Origin: Lacticaseibacillus zeae DSM 20178 = KCTC 3804
GTDB taxonomy: Bacteria; Bacillota; Bacilli; Lactobacillales; Lactobacillaceae
Assembly (NCBI RefSeq): GCF_000260435.1
Contig: NZ_BACQ01000026.1
Coordinates: forward strand, 1-64,000
DNA length: 64,000 nt
Direction of reading: 5' to 3'
Positions 18,111-27,337 of the stretch are shown here, piece by piece. Position 1 is the first letter of the stretch. Each line of letters opens with the position of its first letter. The notes beneath the pieces were generated by a model. That model searched no databases and was not told where the DNA came from. It worked only from the letters and a program-made list of their open reading frames with translations. The position numbers were made by a program, and so were the translations under genes.

Positions 18111-18180
18111 TGAGCGTGAGCCAGCCCGTTTAGAAGCTGGAGTGTAAGGCTCTTTTACTCCAGCGAACGTGTTACGGCGT
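18111..18180. repeat. Degenerate, deleted copy of the ~120-bp palindromic repeat
   Basis: Shares TGAGCGTGAGCCAGC, AGAAGC.GGAGTGTAAG and CGAACGTGTTA with the copy at 32724-32849 but lacks the central segment. It lies between the spxH terminator and the end of coiA and may still fold as a hairpin (CTGGAGTGTAA/TTTACTCCAG). Confidence 0.45.
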
Positions 18181-18245
18181 GCGTTGAGTCAGGCTAAGTT
18201 TAGGCCGTCGCGCACAAAGACTTTAACCATTAAACGCTGAATCCT

Positions 18246-19316
18246 TCATCCACAATCTTTCTCTGATGAGCGTGTTATGTTGACCAATTTCCGATCAATA
18301 TCCGCAAACCATTGTGGCAATTGACGCCACCGATAACGCGAACCATCAAAGCCGATGAGGCCAGCATCTTTGATTAACGCCAGCCAATGGTCAGCAAGCA
18401 CCTTGGCAAGCGTCCCCACTGGTAACAAAGGCGTCCAAACATCTGGTAACGCGCTTACCCAGAAACGCTGGCTTTGCGCTGCTGTGAAGCTCCGACCTTC
18501 AAATATCAGTAGCCACTGAATCCGCAACCGTAATTCTGGAACGCCAAAATGCCGCAGCGGATGCGGTTGGTTATGAACCACCCAGGGAGCACCTTGCAAA
18601 TTATGCCGTCTTTCATATGCCAATGCTTGGAGACGCATCCATGGCCGAGCGCGCTTCTGCAAGCTTAAAGCAATTTGTCTGGCCTGACGATAGCCATCAA
18701 CTGATTCGGACTGCCATTGTTGGCTTGGCGAGTTGTCGTGCGCATAGTGCGTCCAAAGCCGACCTTTGTCTTTTAGCTGTAACCGCGATAAAGTCCCAAT
18801 CTTTACGTTTAAGTACCACAACGTTAACCGATCATTTTCCAGCGTCAAGAATTTGCGGGCTTGTCTTTTCCCTTGTGAATCGTGGTACCGACGTCCTAAG
18901 ATCCAACTCACTTGCCAGCCACGGCGATGATACATCGTCGTCCGCTTCTTTAAATCAGGAATACTCAACGGGCTTGCCTGAAATTCCAACACTTTAGGTG
19001 GTTGTTGGTGAATCAGAATATCGGCACGCTGGCGGATCGCGGCATCATAGTATTCTAATGTTGCCGGTCGCTCATGCTGACGCAGCCAGGTTGCCAACCA
19101 GCTTTTCCCGGCCAGATGTTCAGCGCTTTCCGGTTCGCCTTCACCAATTGGCCGCTGACGATGGGCAAAGTGCGCCGGCAGTACAACGCCATTTTTGATG
19201 AACACCCGTTGTTGGCAAAGCGGACAATGAAAGCGACCGCCAGCCAATTGACGCGCCTGGCGATGACTGGTTAATGTGATGCGGCGATTGTTCTCGTCTA
19301 ACGCTACAAACATCAT
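18246..19316 (-). CDS. coiA: Competence protein CoiA family
   Basis: A 356-residue protein of the CoiA family, a late competence protein that promotes recombination during transformation in streptococci. The N-terminal region has FHCPLC (a Cys pair plus His, possible Zn site) and AHFAH. A nuclease-like core follows, with ESAEHLAGK, ADILI and EFQAS, matching the PD-(D/E)xK-type arrangement described for the family. The start lies at ATG 19314-19316 or 19311-19313, with GAGG upstream. Natural competence is not well established in this species group. The gene is intact, and a terminator separates it from the UPF0210 gene. Confidence 0.82.
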   Translation of the reverse strand: MMFVALDENNRRITLTSHRQARQLAGGRFHCPLCQQRVFIKNGVVLPAHFAHRQRPIGEGEPESAEHLAGKSWLATWLRQHERPATLEYYDAAIRQRADILIHQQPPKVLEFQASPLSIPDLKKRTTMYHRRGWQVSWILGRRYHDSQGKRQARKFLTLENDRLTLWYLNVKIGTLSRLQLKDKGRLWTHYAHDNSPSQQWQSESVDGYRQARQIALSLQKRARPWMRLQALAYERRHNLQGAPWVVHNQPHPLRHFGVPELRLRIQWLLIFEGRSFTAAQSQRFWVSALPDVWTPLLPVGTLAKVLADHWLALIKDAGLIGFDGSRYRWRQLPQWFADIDRKLVNITRSSEKDCG

Positions 19317-19346
19317 TTTCACCTCGTCTACAGATTACGCCAACAA

Positions 19347-19397
19347 TCAAAAATGCCTTGTCCTTCCGCTAATCAGCGGTTGGACAAGACATTTTGA
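19347..19397 (-). terminator. Terminator of the ACT-UPF0210 operon
   Basis: Stem with CTTGTCC/GGACAAG plus flanking AAAATG/CATTTT; the minus-strand 3' side ends in T5. Confidence 0.65.
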
Positions 19398-19452
19398 TGA
19401 CTAGCTATCGAAAAAGTAAACTCTCTATACAAAACTGAAAAAGCCAGCCGAA

Positions 19453-20796
19453 TTAATTTTTAAAACTATGAATCGGCGCCGGAATCCGCCCGCCGCGGTT
19501 GATGAACTGAGTGGCATCGCCGTCATTGACTGCCATGATCGGAGCCGTACCGAAAAGTCCGCCGAATTCTACCTGTTCGCCTACGTGTTTACCTGGTACA
19601 GGAATGAGGCGAACCGCCGTGGTTTTATTGTTAATCATGCCAATCGCCGCCTCGTCGGCAATCATGCCGCTAATCGTGGTATCCGGTGTATCACCCGGAA
19701 CTGCCACCATATCCAGTCCGACCGAGCAAACGGCCGTCATTGCTTCCAACTTTTCCAAACTGATCTGGCCGTTAGCTGCGGCCGTAATCATGTTTGCGTC
19801 TTCGGATACTGGAATAAAGGCGCCTGACAAACCGCCGACCCGTTCTGCTGCCATAATGCCGCCTTTTTTCACGGCATCATTAAGCAGGGCGAGGGCTGCC
19901 GTTGTTCCCGGTGTGCCAACATGACTGAGGCCCATCGTCTCTAAAATCTGGGCCACCGAATCGCCTTGAGCTGGGGTTGGTGCGAGACTTAGGTCAACAA
20001 TATTAAACGGTACTTTTAGCCGTTCAGCTGCCACCTTACCCACAAATTGTCCCATTCGTGAAACTTTAAACGCGGTCTGTTTAATGGTTTCACAGACGCC
20101 TTCAAAGCTGGTATTTGGTTCGGCTGCTAACGCTCGTTGCACAACCCCGGGCCCGGAAACACCGGTATTAATCGCCACGTCACCTTCAGAAACACCCCAG
20201 AAAGCACCGGCCATAAACGGATTATCTTCAACGGCATTACAGAAGATCACCAGTTTCATCGCATTCTGTGGCTTACGAGCGGCGACCTGCTTGACCACCG
20301 TACCCATTAGCTTCACGGCATCCATGTTCAAGCCACTGCGAGTGCTGCCAATATTGACCGAGGCACAAACCCGTTCTGTCGTTGCCAGCACCTCTGGCAA
20401 ACTTTTCATCAAAGCGACTTCCGCATCTGTACTGCCATTTTGAACCAAAGCCGAATAGCCGCCGATTAAGTCGACGCCCAGGTCTTTCGCTGCCCGATCC
20501 ATTGCCTTGGCAACCGGACGAAAATCCAACGTTGGGTCAGCACCTGCCAATAGACTGACCGGTGTCACGCTGATACGTTTATTGACAATCGGAATGCCGT
20601 ACTCATCACTAATGGCCTCCGCAACCGGAACAAGTTTGGCAGCTTTGCGCATGATTTTGGCATAAACGTGATCGGCCGTTGTCTGTAAATCGCCGGTCAC
20701 ACAATCCAGCAAGGAAATTCCCATCGTGATGGTACGAATATCCAGGTTTTCCTCGCTGATCATTTCAATTGTTTCTTTAATCTGTTGCGTTTCCAT
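19453..20796 (-). CDS. UPF0210 (PFL/DUF711) family protein
   Basis: A 447-residue cytosolic protein of the UPF0210 family (DUF711), distantly related to pyruvate formate-lyase-type folds. Its function is not established. Conserved segments such as MGISLLDC and the glycine-rich [13 protein letters not shown] are present. The GAGGGAG RBS is close to the ATG. It lies 32 bases downstream of an ACT-domain gene in the same direction. This ACT-UPF0210 pair is widely conserved in Firmicutes and hints at amino-acid-responsive control of the larger protein (inference). Confidence 0.88.
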   Translation of the reverse strand: METQQIKETIEMISEENLDIRTITMGISLLDCVTGDLQTTADHVYAKIMRKAAKLVPVAEAISDEYGIPIVNKRISVTPVSLLAGADPTLDFRPVAKAMDRAAKDLGVDLIGGYSALVQNGSTDAEVALMKSLPEVLATTERVCASVNIGSTRSGLNMDAVKLMGTVVKQVAARKPQNAMKLVIFCNAVEDNPFMAGAFWGVSEGDVAINTGVSGPGVVQRALAAEPNTSFEGVCETIKQTAFKVSRMGQFVGKVAAERLKVPFNIVDLSLAPTPAQGDSVAQILETMGLSHVGTPGTTAALALLNDAVKKGGIMAAERVGGLSGAFIPVSEDANMITAAANGQISLEKLEAMTAVCSVGLDMVAVPGDTPDTTISGMIADEAAIGMINNKTTAVRLIPVPGKHVGEQVEFGGLFGTAPIMAVNDGDATQFINRGGRIPAPIHSFKN

Positions 20797-20828
20797 GATT
20801 ACTCCCTCATTGATCTAATTGGTGGTGA

Positions 20829-21095
20829 TTAAAGCCGATGCATGGCATCAAAAATTTCTTGGCGGGAAACTTTAATCTCCACACCGATCTTGTCGCCTAA
20901 AGCCGTCAGATGCTGCTTAACAGACTTAAAGCTGGCATCATCCGGGATCTTGGCAAGTAGCATCATGGTAAAAGCGCCTCGCATGATGGTTTGTGACACA
21001 TCCAAAATATTGACGTTCAAGTCGGCCAATGCCGTTGTCACTTGGGCAATGATCCCGACTTTATCAGTTCCAATAACGGTTACGATGACTTGCAT
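20829..21095 (-). CDS. ACT domain protein (UPF0237)
   Basis: An 88-residue stand-alone ACT domain (UPF0237 family). The ACT pattern is clear: VIVTVIGTDKVGIIAQV at the N-terminus and LNVNILDVSQTI after the first helix. Such proteins bind small ligands, usually amino acids, and act by partner contact; there is no DNA-binding or catalytic domain. It is first in a two-gene operon with the UPF0210 protein. GAGAGGA precedes the ATG. Confidence 0.9.
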   Translation of the reverse strand: MQVIVTVIGTDKVGIIAQVTTALADLNVNILDVSQTIMRGAFTMMLLAKIPDDASFKSVKQHLTALGDKIGVEIKVSRQEIFDAMHRL

Positions 21096-21297
21096 GATTT
21101 GTCCTCTCTCTAAAAAGCTTTATTTTGATTGATGCTTAAAATGATGTCTCATTTTACCATAATCCGCCTCGCAACTTGGAGAGATCTTCAAATACTTAGA
21201 CCTTAGCATCGGTAAATTATTTTCCCAATCAAACTATCTTATGATTCAAGTCAGCACTGAACCAATGCCGTGATAAACTAAATCGTGGAGGCAGAAA

Positions 21298-22626
21298 ATG
21301 AAAGTCGTTAAATATTTTGCGGCACTGCTTGGCATGGTGCTATTCGCATTCGCGTTAAGTCAGGTGCATCCCGATCACAATGCACCTTTAACCAGTGATA
21401 CTCGCGCCAACATTTGGGTGCTGAGCGATACCCATTTCATCGCGCCCAGTTTGCACGATGAGCGCACCGCTTACACTGAAATCAAGAAATCCGCTGCCGG
21501 TAAGGACATGGATTATCAACCGGTAGCCGTTCATGCCCTGGTGCAAAGTGCGCTTAAGGCGCGGCCAACAGCTGTGGTCATCACCGGTGACGTGACGTTT
21601 AATGGTGAAAAAGCCAGCACGGAAAGCTTGATGCGGCGCTTACAGCCACTTGTCGATAACGGGACTAAGGTTTTGATCATTCCCGGTAACCATGACATTT
21701 ACGACGGCTGGGCGCGTGCATACAAAGGCAAGCAACAGCTGATGACCGAGCAAATCAGCCCTAACGACTGGCGGCAAATTTTTCATACCAGTTACGCACA
21801 GGCGGCAGCGCAGGATCCGAACAGTCTGAGCTATCGCGTGAATCTGAACCACCAATACCAGTTATTGCTACTCGACAGCAATATTTACACGATTGAGCCA
21901 TCCAATCGCCCGCCTAACACAGGTGGCAAACTCTCGCCGCAAACGTTGAGTTGGGTTCGCCAACAGCTTGCCATCGGGGCTCATGCCCATCGCAAGTCAA
22001 TTGTTTTCATGCATCACAACCTTTATAACCACAATGAAGCTGTGAATGAGGGCTATGTTTTAGACGATAGTGATGCGTTAAAGAAGTTACTGACCAAATA
22101 TCATGTTCCAATCTTGTTTTCCGGTCATATCCACGCCCAGGACATCAGTCGTGATCCCACTGGTCAATGCCCAACGATTGAGGTGGTCAGCGGTGCCTTT
22201 TCAGTCAGCCCGGCAAGTTATGGCATTGTCAGTTTCAGTCCGAATAAAATTACTTATCAGAAAAAAGCTACGAATCTAACGCCTTACCTGACGTCTGCGC
22301 AACGAAAAAATCCTGATTTATTGCATTATCAACGATACTTAAAACGTCTCTTCCTTCAAGATGGTGAAGGTTTGGCATATGGTGATTTGATGGACAACGG
22401 TGTGACCAATGAACACGATTTGGATGCGGCGGCCAGACTGATGGGGATCCTTAACTGGCGCTTTTTCACAGGTGATGATCACCCGAACAAAGCTGAACTC
22501 AAGCGTCTTCATGCCGATCCGGGGTGGGCTGTCCTCGAACGCTCGCCGATGTTGCGTCGTTATCTTAAAACCATTGTGCAGGATCACAATCTAAACGATC
22601 AGCATCTTGTCATCAAACATCCCTAA
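21298..22626 (+). CDS. Secreted/membrane-anchored metallophosphoesterase
   Basis: A 442-residue calcineurin-type phosphoesterase with an uncleaved or cleaved N-terminal signal segment (residues 5-22), so it acts outside the membrane. All five metal-ligand motifs are present in order: SDTHF, GDVTFNGE, GNHD, HHNLY and GHIHAQ. A family-specific C-terminal region follows. The substrate is unknown: cyclic nucleotides, nucleotides or teichoic-acid-type phosphodiesters are possible. An extended -10 (TGATAAACT, 21271-21279) and GTGGAGG precede the ATG. Monocistronic. Confidence 0.85.
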   Translation: MKVVKYFAALLGMVLFAFALSQVHPDHNAPLTSDTRANIWVLSDTHFIAPSLHDERTAYTEIKKSAAGKDMDYQPVAVHALVQSALKARPTAVVITGDVTFNGEKASTESLMRRLQPLVDNGTKVLIIPGNHDIYDGWARAYKGKQQLMTEQISPNDWRQIFHTSYAQAAAQDPNSLSYRVNLNHQYQLLLLDSNIYTIEPSNRPPNTGGKLSPQTLSWVRQQLAIGAHAHRKSIVFMHHNLYNHNEAVNEGYVLDDSDALKKLLTKYHVPILFSGHIHAQDISRDPTGQCPTIEVVSGAFSVSPASYGIVSFSPNKITYQKKATNLTPYLTSAQRKNPDLLHYQRYLKRLFLQDGEGLAYGDLMDNGVTNEHDLDAAARLMGILNWRFFTGDDHPNKAELKRLHADPGWAVLERSPMLRRYLKTIVQDHNLNDQHLVIKHP

Positions 22627-22655
22627 TATTGTTTATCGGCAATGTTTCATTTTGT

Positions 22656-22709
22656 AAAAAGCAGGCCTTAGCGTCAACGCCAAAAGCGTTACTCTAAAGC
22701 CTGCTTTTA
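22656..22709. terminator. Terminator between metallophosphoesterase and patB (convergent)
   Basis: Stem AAAAGCAGGC.TTAG/CTAA.GCCTGCTTTT; usable by both convergent genes. Confidence 0.8.
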
Positions 22710-22746
22710 GCAGTACTGATGAACGAATGGCTTCTTGAGACTAGGA

Positions 22747-23952
22747 TCACAATTGCGGCTGGCTTAAATGCTCTGTTAACCGAGTGATCGCTTTAGCAAC
22801 GAGTTTCGGATCAGTGGCGAGGTTCAAGCGAATATACGTCGCCGTTTTGGGCGAGAACCATGCACCGTAGTCAACTGCCAAACCACAGATACCCTCAACA
22901 AAGGCTTTGATGTGGTCAGGTGCCACATATGCACCAATATCAACATAGGCTAAATAAGTCCCTTGAAGATCGGCAACAGTCGCTTTGGGAGCCGCCTGCG
23001 CTAAACCATCCAACAATTGCCGGTAGTTATACCGAACCACCTGAAGAACCTGATCCAGCCACGCAGCGCCATGCCGATAAGCAGCCTCGCCTGCGACCTG
23101 CCCCATCAAGCTGGTATCAACCGGATGCAGCTGTTTGATAAAGTCGTCATACTTGGCGCGCAGGTTTTCGTCTGGAATGATGATATGTGAGTTCAGCAGC
23201 GCAGCAAGATTGAACGTTTTCGAAGGGGCATTCAACACCACGAGATTTTGGCGGGCTTTGCCTTCCGCCACCTGCAAGGCTGACGTAAATTTAGGGCCGC
23301 TGACTTCAAGGTCGCCATGGATCTCATCCGAAACCACCGTGATATCATGCTGACTGGTAATCGCAAACAGCCGAGTTAATTCGTCCCGCGTCCAAATTCG
23401 TCCCACTGGATTATGCGGCGAACACAGAATCATCGCTTTAATGTGGGTTGTTGCCAGCGTCTCTTCCAATTGATCGAAATCCATTCGCCAGCCATCGGCA
23501 GTTAATTGCAGATCAACCGAAACTACGCGGCGGCCGAGGTCTTTGATCGCATTCATGAATGGATAATAAACCGGCTGCATGATTAAAACCGGGTCGCCGG
23601 GGTCGGTCAGCCAGTTGACCATGGCATATAACGACTTTACCACCCCGACGCCAAACCGCATCCATTCCGGTTCGACTGTCACCCCATGGCGTTCTTTTTG
23701 CCAATTTATGAACGCATCATAATACGATTGTGGACGGATGGAGTAGCCAAACGTCCCTTCCTGTACGCGGGCGGTTAGGGCATCCAAGACCGCTTGCGGC
23801 GCCTTGAACTCCGTATCGGCAATCCACATTGGCAACAAGTCATCCCGGCCAAACTCTTCTTTTAAGCCATCCCACTTGACGGCATTACTATTTCGCCGAT
23901 CAACCAAGTGTGCATCAACAAAGGCTGCAACGTCAGCTGGCAATTCTTCCAT
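22747..23952 (-). CDS. patB: MalY/PatB family PLP-dependent C-S lyase/aminotransferase
   Basis: A 401-residue fold-type I PLP enzyme of the MalY/PatB group, which typically cleaves cystathionine or cysteine to release sulphur. Features are LLPMWIADTEFKAP near the N-terminus, CSPHNPVGRIW, the SDEIHGDL Asp and the PLP Lys in SKTFNLAAL (about residue 234). I start at the ATG 23950-23952, with AGGGA upstream; a 14-residue longer form cannot be excluded. It lies alone on the minus strand next to gpx. In lactic acid bacteria such enzymes contribute to cystathionine lysis and aroma sulphur compounds (family knowledge). Confidence 0.87.
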   Translation of the reverse strand: MEELPADVAAFVDAHLVDRRNSNAVKWDGLKEEFGRDDLLPMWIADTEFKAPQAVLDALTARVQEGTFGYSIRPQSYYDAFINWQKERHGVTVEPEWMRFGVGVVKSLYAMVNWLTDPGDPVLIMQPVYYPFMNAIKDLGRRVVSVDLQLTADGWRMDFDQLEETLATTHIKAMILCSPHNPVGRIWTRDELTRLFAITSQHDITVVSDEIHGDLEVSGPKFTSALQVAEGKARQNLVVLNAPSKTFNLAALLNSHIIIPDENLRAKYDDFIKQLHPVDTSLMGQVAGEAAYRHGAAWLDQVLQVVRYNYRQLLDGLAQAAPKATVADLQGTYLAYVDIGAYVAPDHIKAFVEGICGLAVDYGAWFSPKTATYIRLNLATDPKLVAKAITRLTEHLSQPQL

Positions 23953-24054
23953 CAACGATCCCTGCTTTCTTGCTTTTGTTGCCATTGTACGCATCCATTC
24001 AGGGTGTGTCCACCGCGTTCAAGTCGCCATGACCCGCTAACGGCATACCGTTAC

Positions 24055-24528
24055 TCAAGCAAGAACCTCTTTCAACGCCGGCTCAATCGCTTCAGGCGTT
24101 GTTTTCGGGGCGAATCGTTTCACAACCCGGCCATCGCGATCAACGAGAAACTTCGTGAAGTTCCATTTAATCGACTTCCCCAACTCACCAGGCGCTTCGG
24201 TTTTAAGATATTTGAAAAGTGGGGCCGTGTGCGCACCGTTAACTTTGATAAGCTGATGCATCGGAAAACTAACCCCATACTTCATTCGGCACGCCTCTGC
24301 CGCTGCATGACCGTCTGCCAACTCCTGTTTGAATTGATCAGAAGGGAACCCTAAGACGACAAACCCCTTATCTTTGTACTTTTTATATAGTTTTTCCAAA
24401 CCGTCAAATTGCGGGGCAAACCCGCATTTAGTCGCCGTGTTCACGATCAGCAAGGGTTGCCCTTTATACTTGCTCAATGAATACTCTGCGCCATCTTCCA
24501 AAGTTGCATCGAAATCATAAATTGACAT
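24055..24528 (-). CDS. gpx: Glutathione peroxidase family protein (Cys type)
   Basis: A 157-residue thiol peroxidase that reduces hydroperoxides; bacterial Cys-forms usually use thioredoxin rather than glutathione. The peroxidatic Cys35 lies in NTATKCGFA. The Gln of the catalytic set is in GFPSDQF and the Trp in KWNFTKFLVD. The usual FPCNQF is FPSDQF here, so the resolving-type Cys and Asn at that place are changed. AAAGGCGG precedes the ATG. Divergent from tRNA-Leu. Confidence 0.92.
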   Translation of the reverse strand: MSIYDFDATLEDGAEYSLSKYKGQPLLIVNTATKCGFAPQFDGLEKLYKKYKDKGFVVLGFPSDQFKQELADGHAAAEACRMKYGVSFPMHQLIKVNGAHTAPLFKYLKTEAPGELGKSIKWNFTKFLVDRDGRVVKRFAPKTTPEAIEPALKEVLA

Positions 24529-24661
24529 AGTTGGTCCGCCTTTCTTAATCAGAGTTGATGCCTTATACTAACACTTTTGGCGAAACAAACGGTACCGAAA
24601 AAATTCTTAAAACTTTTGCTTGCGTGGCCTACGCGCTTCCGCTATAATCATTTATGTTGTT

Positions 24662-24746
24662 GCCGCGATGGCGGAACTGGCAGACGCGCAGTGTTCAGGT
24701 CGCTGTGGGATTTATTCCCGTGCAGGTTCGATTCCTGTTCGCGGCA
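24662..24746 (+). tRNA. tRNA-Leu (anticodon CAG)
   Basis: An 85-nt class II tRNA. The acceptor stem GCCGCGA/TCGCGGC has discriminator A (24746). The anticodon stem CAGTG/CGCTG holds loop TTCAGGT, giving anticodon CAG, which reads CUG. A long variable arm (GGGA..TCCC) and T-arm GCAGG-TTCGATT-CCTGT follow. CCA is not encoded. Confidence 0.95.
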
Positions 24747-24803
24747 TTTCATAGGATATTTTAGACTTCTTTAGAAAATGAAATGCCTATATATCAACGT
24801 TTT

Positions 24804-24840
24804 AGCCCTCTTAGGTTACCTTAGGAGGGCTTTGTTTTTG
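24804..24840 (+). terminator. Terminator of tRNA-Leu
   Basis: AGCCCTC/GAGGGCT stem followed by TTGTTTTTG. In 24841-25024 I see no gene or structured element. Confidence 0.75.
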
Positions 24841-25024
24841 TTTTCAGGGGGGACAAAATAAGCCTCCCTGAGCAAAGGAAGCGAATCATCGAGACTGTGT
24901 AGACTGGAACTAAAACTGCTTGGCTCAAATACGATCAAAAATTGCAAAAATGTAAATGATTCCTAAAATAAGCTCGAACGTCCATCGTCAATACTGCATC
25001 TAAGACTCACGCCACCTTGTATCT

Positions 25025-25666
25025 TTATAAATCACTTATCTTTTTTGTGAATAGGTGTTGACCGTTTGCTGTAATATATGGATGGGTGTGTCCATTGTTC
25101 GAGTTTTCTGGGCGCTTCATCACCAGTTGCGAAAAACCGTTATTTGTATAAAATTCACGTAAATGAGGTTCATCGTCAACTTCAACGTATAAAACAAGTC
25201 CACCAACCACTTCATTTGCAACTTTTATAGTTTTATACGCCAAACTCAATAATTCTGCCCCAGTAATAAGATGAATGTCATGATACTGAAAGTTTAATCC
25301 AAGCTGCCCTAGTAATATCGAAGAAACGGCGTAATTCTCTTGCTCTGTCCTGTAGCCCATCGGCATCAGCTTGCGTTGCACAGACTTCGAAAGTCCACGC
25401 CAATTCTTCTTTGATATGGTCAGTGGTTTAGATGAAATAGAAAAATAACCAACAAGCACACTTCTACCTTTGTACGAACTGAACACAAGTGTTGTCCGTG
25501 CTAGCGAGATTTTTTCAAACTCAATGCAACGCTCATGTAAGAAATTTTCTACGTCTTTATTGATTGAAGTAAAAGAGGAGAGGCTCTCACGAACCTGCTC
25601 CTCAGGATACTTTTTTATAATTCCATTTAGAGAAACGAGATCAAGGGCCAACTTTCGTCCTCTCAT
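25025..25666 (-). CDS. GNAT-like N-acetyltransferase domain protein
   Basis: A 213-residue protein that I read as a GNAT acetyltransferase. The second half has the pattern ILLGQLGLN (acceptor strand), LLSLAYKTIKVANEVVGGL (helix after the CoA loop) and the closing DDEPHLREFYTNNGF typical of GNATs. The canonical acetyl-CoA loop (Q/RxxGxG/A) is not clear, so activity is uncertain. The start is taken at ATG 25664-25666, inside the end of the upstream small gene (25-base overlap), indicating coupled translation. It is lower in GC than its neighbours and lies next to a tRNA, suggesting acquisition. Confidence 0.62.
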   Translation of the reverse strand: MRGRKLALDLVSLNGIIKKYPEEQVRESLSSFTSINKDVENFLHERCIEFEKISLARTTLVFSSYKGRSVLVGYFSISSKPLTISKKNWRGLSKSVQRKLMPMGYRTEQENYAVSSILLGQLGLNFQYHDIHLITGAELLSLAYKTIKVANEVVGGLVLYVEVDDEPHLREFYTNNGFSQLVMKRPENSNNGHTHPYITANGQHLFTKKISDL

Positions 25667-25844
25667 GTCCACTACCAAAAAAAGAATCAAATTTGGCAGT
25701 TTTACTTAAGTCAGTGCTTGAGTAGTGTCGAACCTTTTGTGTCACCTCAACATCAACGCGCTTAGACTGTTGTAACGCATTAGCCAAAGCACTCGCAGTT
25801 TTCGAAGTGAATTTAAAATCTGTTTGAAAGCTCTTCGTAGCCAT
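25641..25844 (-). CDS. Small protein, partner of the GNAT-like gene
   Basis: A 67-residue basic protein; AAAGGGATG lies upstream of ATG 25842-25844. I do not recognise a family. It overlaps the GNAT-like gene by 25 bases in a different frame and must be co-expressed with it. The small-then-GNAT order and overlap resemble antitoxin-GNAT toxin loci, but the sequence is not an obvious RHH (DUF1778) antitoxin, so a toxin-antitoxin role is only a hypothesis. Confidence 0.6.
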   Translation of the reverse strand: MATKSFQTDFKFTSKTASALANALQQSKRVDVEVTQKVRHYSSTDLSKTAKFDSFFGSGHERTKVGP

Positions 25845-25961
25845 GACTAACATCCCTTTCAATCTCATACTAAGCAACATTCTTACTCGATTTCAGTATT
25901 ACTGGAGATCACCCAAATGTCAATAAAAACACTCTTAACCTAAAAAAATGGAGGCGAGCTA

Positions 25962-26462
25962 ATGACACATAAGACGCACCGTGCGTTTGGCTGCTATGGG
26001 ATTGCAACCATTGATCAGCACTTGATCGTCATTCGTAAAAATGGCGGTCCTTACATCCACCGCTTTGATCTTCCCGGCGGCAGCTTAGACGGCCCTTAGC
26101 CGCTTGAGCATGATGTTTTGCGAGAGTTTAACGAAGAAACAGGACTCACCGCCACGATTGATCGTCAGTTGGGCGCTACCAGTTTTGTTTATCCTTGGCA
26201 GTATGAGCACTGGACCATTAATCAACATATCTGCGTTTTCTACACACTCACGATCACTGGTGGTCAATTAGCTAAAACCGTACCGCAATTCATCGGTCAG
26301 GATTCGCTAGGCGCACAAGCCATCCCACTGGAAAAATTAACTTGGGAGAACGCCTCGCCGCTGGTCATGTTTGCAAAAAGTTTCTTACAAACCGGCCAAG
26401 CAGATTTAACCACTAAAACATTTCGTGAATGGACCGTGTTAAAGGAGGGCTCTGATTCATGA
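25962..26462 (+). pseudogene. Nudix hydrolase with in-frame TAG at the Nudix-box Glu codon
   Basis: The frame opens at ATG 25962 behind GGAGG and runs 166 codons to 26462, except for TAG at 26097-26099 (codon 46). Around the stop the Nudix box G(x5)E(x7)REUxEExGU is otherwise perfect: G-SLDGP-stop-PLEHDVL-REFNEETGL. The stop therefore replaces the first conserved Glu, most simply a GAG to TAG change. The fragment after the stop could only start at internal codons and would lack the first half of the fold. Its end overlaps nnrD (ATGA), with which it forms an operon. Either a recent pseudogene or a sequencing error. Confidence 0.85.
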
Positions 26463-27283
26463 AGCAATTAACGGAACAGTTAGCACAGGCAGTCGTGCGG
26501 CCGCGGCAACGCAATACTTACAAAGGTAGTTTTGGCAAAATCCTTATTGTCGGTGGCAACGCACAGTTCGGTGGTGCCGCCATCATGAGTGCCAGTGCGG
26601 CGGTTTATGCCGGCGCCGGATTGGTCAGTGTGGCGACTGATCCAGTCAACCGCAGCGCCTTGCACGCCCGCTTGCCTGAAGCCATGATTCTCGATGCTGC
26701 CTCGTCTGCCCTCGAAACGGCTATTCGTCAAGCCACGGTAATTGTCATTGGGCCGGGATTGGGAACCGATAACGCTGCCTTGGCGATTTTAAAGCGAGTC
26801 TTTACGGCAATTGAGCAGACGCAGGTTCTAATTATTGATGGTTCTGCCATTACCCTTGTGGCCGCTCATCATCTCGACTACCCGAACGCGCAGCTCATTT
26901 GGACACCGCACCAGGTCGAATGGCAGCGGTTGTCTGGCCTTGCACTTTCCGAGCAAACTGTCACCGCCAGTCAACAGGCAGCCAGCCTCATCCCTGGCAT
27001 CATTGTTGCTAAAAGCTCCCAGACACATGTTTTCGTTGGCGAAGACGTTTACGAAAATATGGCCGGTGGTCCGGCAATGGCCACAGGCGGCTCTGGCGAC
27101 ACGCTAACTGGCATCATTGCTGCGTTTGCAGGTCAGTTTCAGCCACTGAAGCAAGCGGTGTTGGCAGCCGTATTCGTCCACTCACACGTCGCTGATATTG
27201 TCGCTATGAATAGCTACGTGGCATTACCTACGATGGTGATTCGGGAGCTGCCTGCCTATCTGAAACAATTGTCCGAATCTTAA
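26459..27283 (+). CDS. nnrD: ADP-dependent NAD(P)H-hydrate dehydratase
   Basis: A 274-residue ribokinase-fold enzyme (YjeF C-terminal domain) that repairs the S-form of hydrated NAD(P)H. The key motif GGSGDTLTGIIAAF lies at about residues 212-225, with IGPGLGTD earlier. The N-terminal epimerase domain (NnrE) is absent, as in other lactobacilli with the split form. AAAGGAGGG lies upstream of ATG 26459. The preceding broken Nudix gene overlaps its start by 4 bases, so translation of nnrD may be affected by premature termination upstream (inference). Confidence 0.92.
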   Translation: MKQLTEQLAQAVVRPRQRNTYKGSFGKILIVGGNAQFGGAAIMSASAAVYAGAGLVSVATDPVNRSALHARLPEAMILDAASSALETAIRQATVIVIGPGLGTDNAALAILKRVFTAIEQTQVLIIDGSAITLVAAHHLDYPNAQLIWTPHQVEWQRLSGLALSEQTVTASQQAASLIPGIIVAKSSQTHVFVGEDVYENMAGGPAMATGGSGDTLTGIIAAFAGQFQPLKQAVLAAVFVHSHVADIVAMNSYVALPTMVIRELPAYLKQLSES

Positions 27284-27337
27284 AAAGCTTGCCAACCAGT
27301 TCCGGGCATTTCCTTCATATAATTAGGCAAGTCAGAC

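Noticed and set aside
24662-24746. tRNA-Leu as the attachment site of the prophage in this window
   Set aside because: The prophage left edge is 25 kb away, after the adhesin gene, and no copy of the tRNA 3' end is seen there.
26097-26099. TAG as a recoded (pyrrolysine-like) codon in the Nudix gene
   Set aside because: No pyrrolysine system is known in lactobacilli, and the position is normally Glu; a point mutation is simpler.
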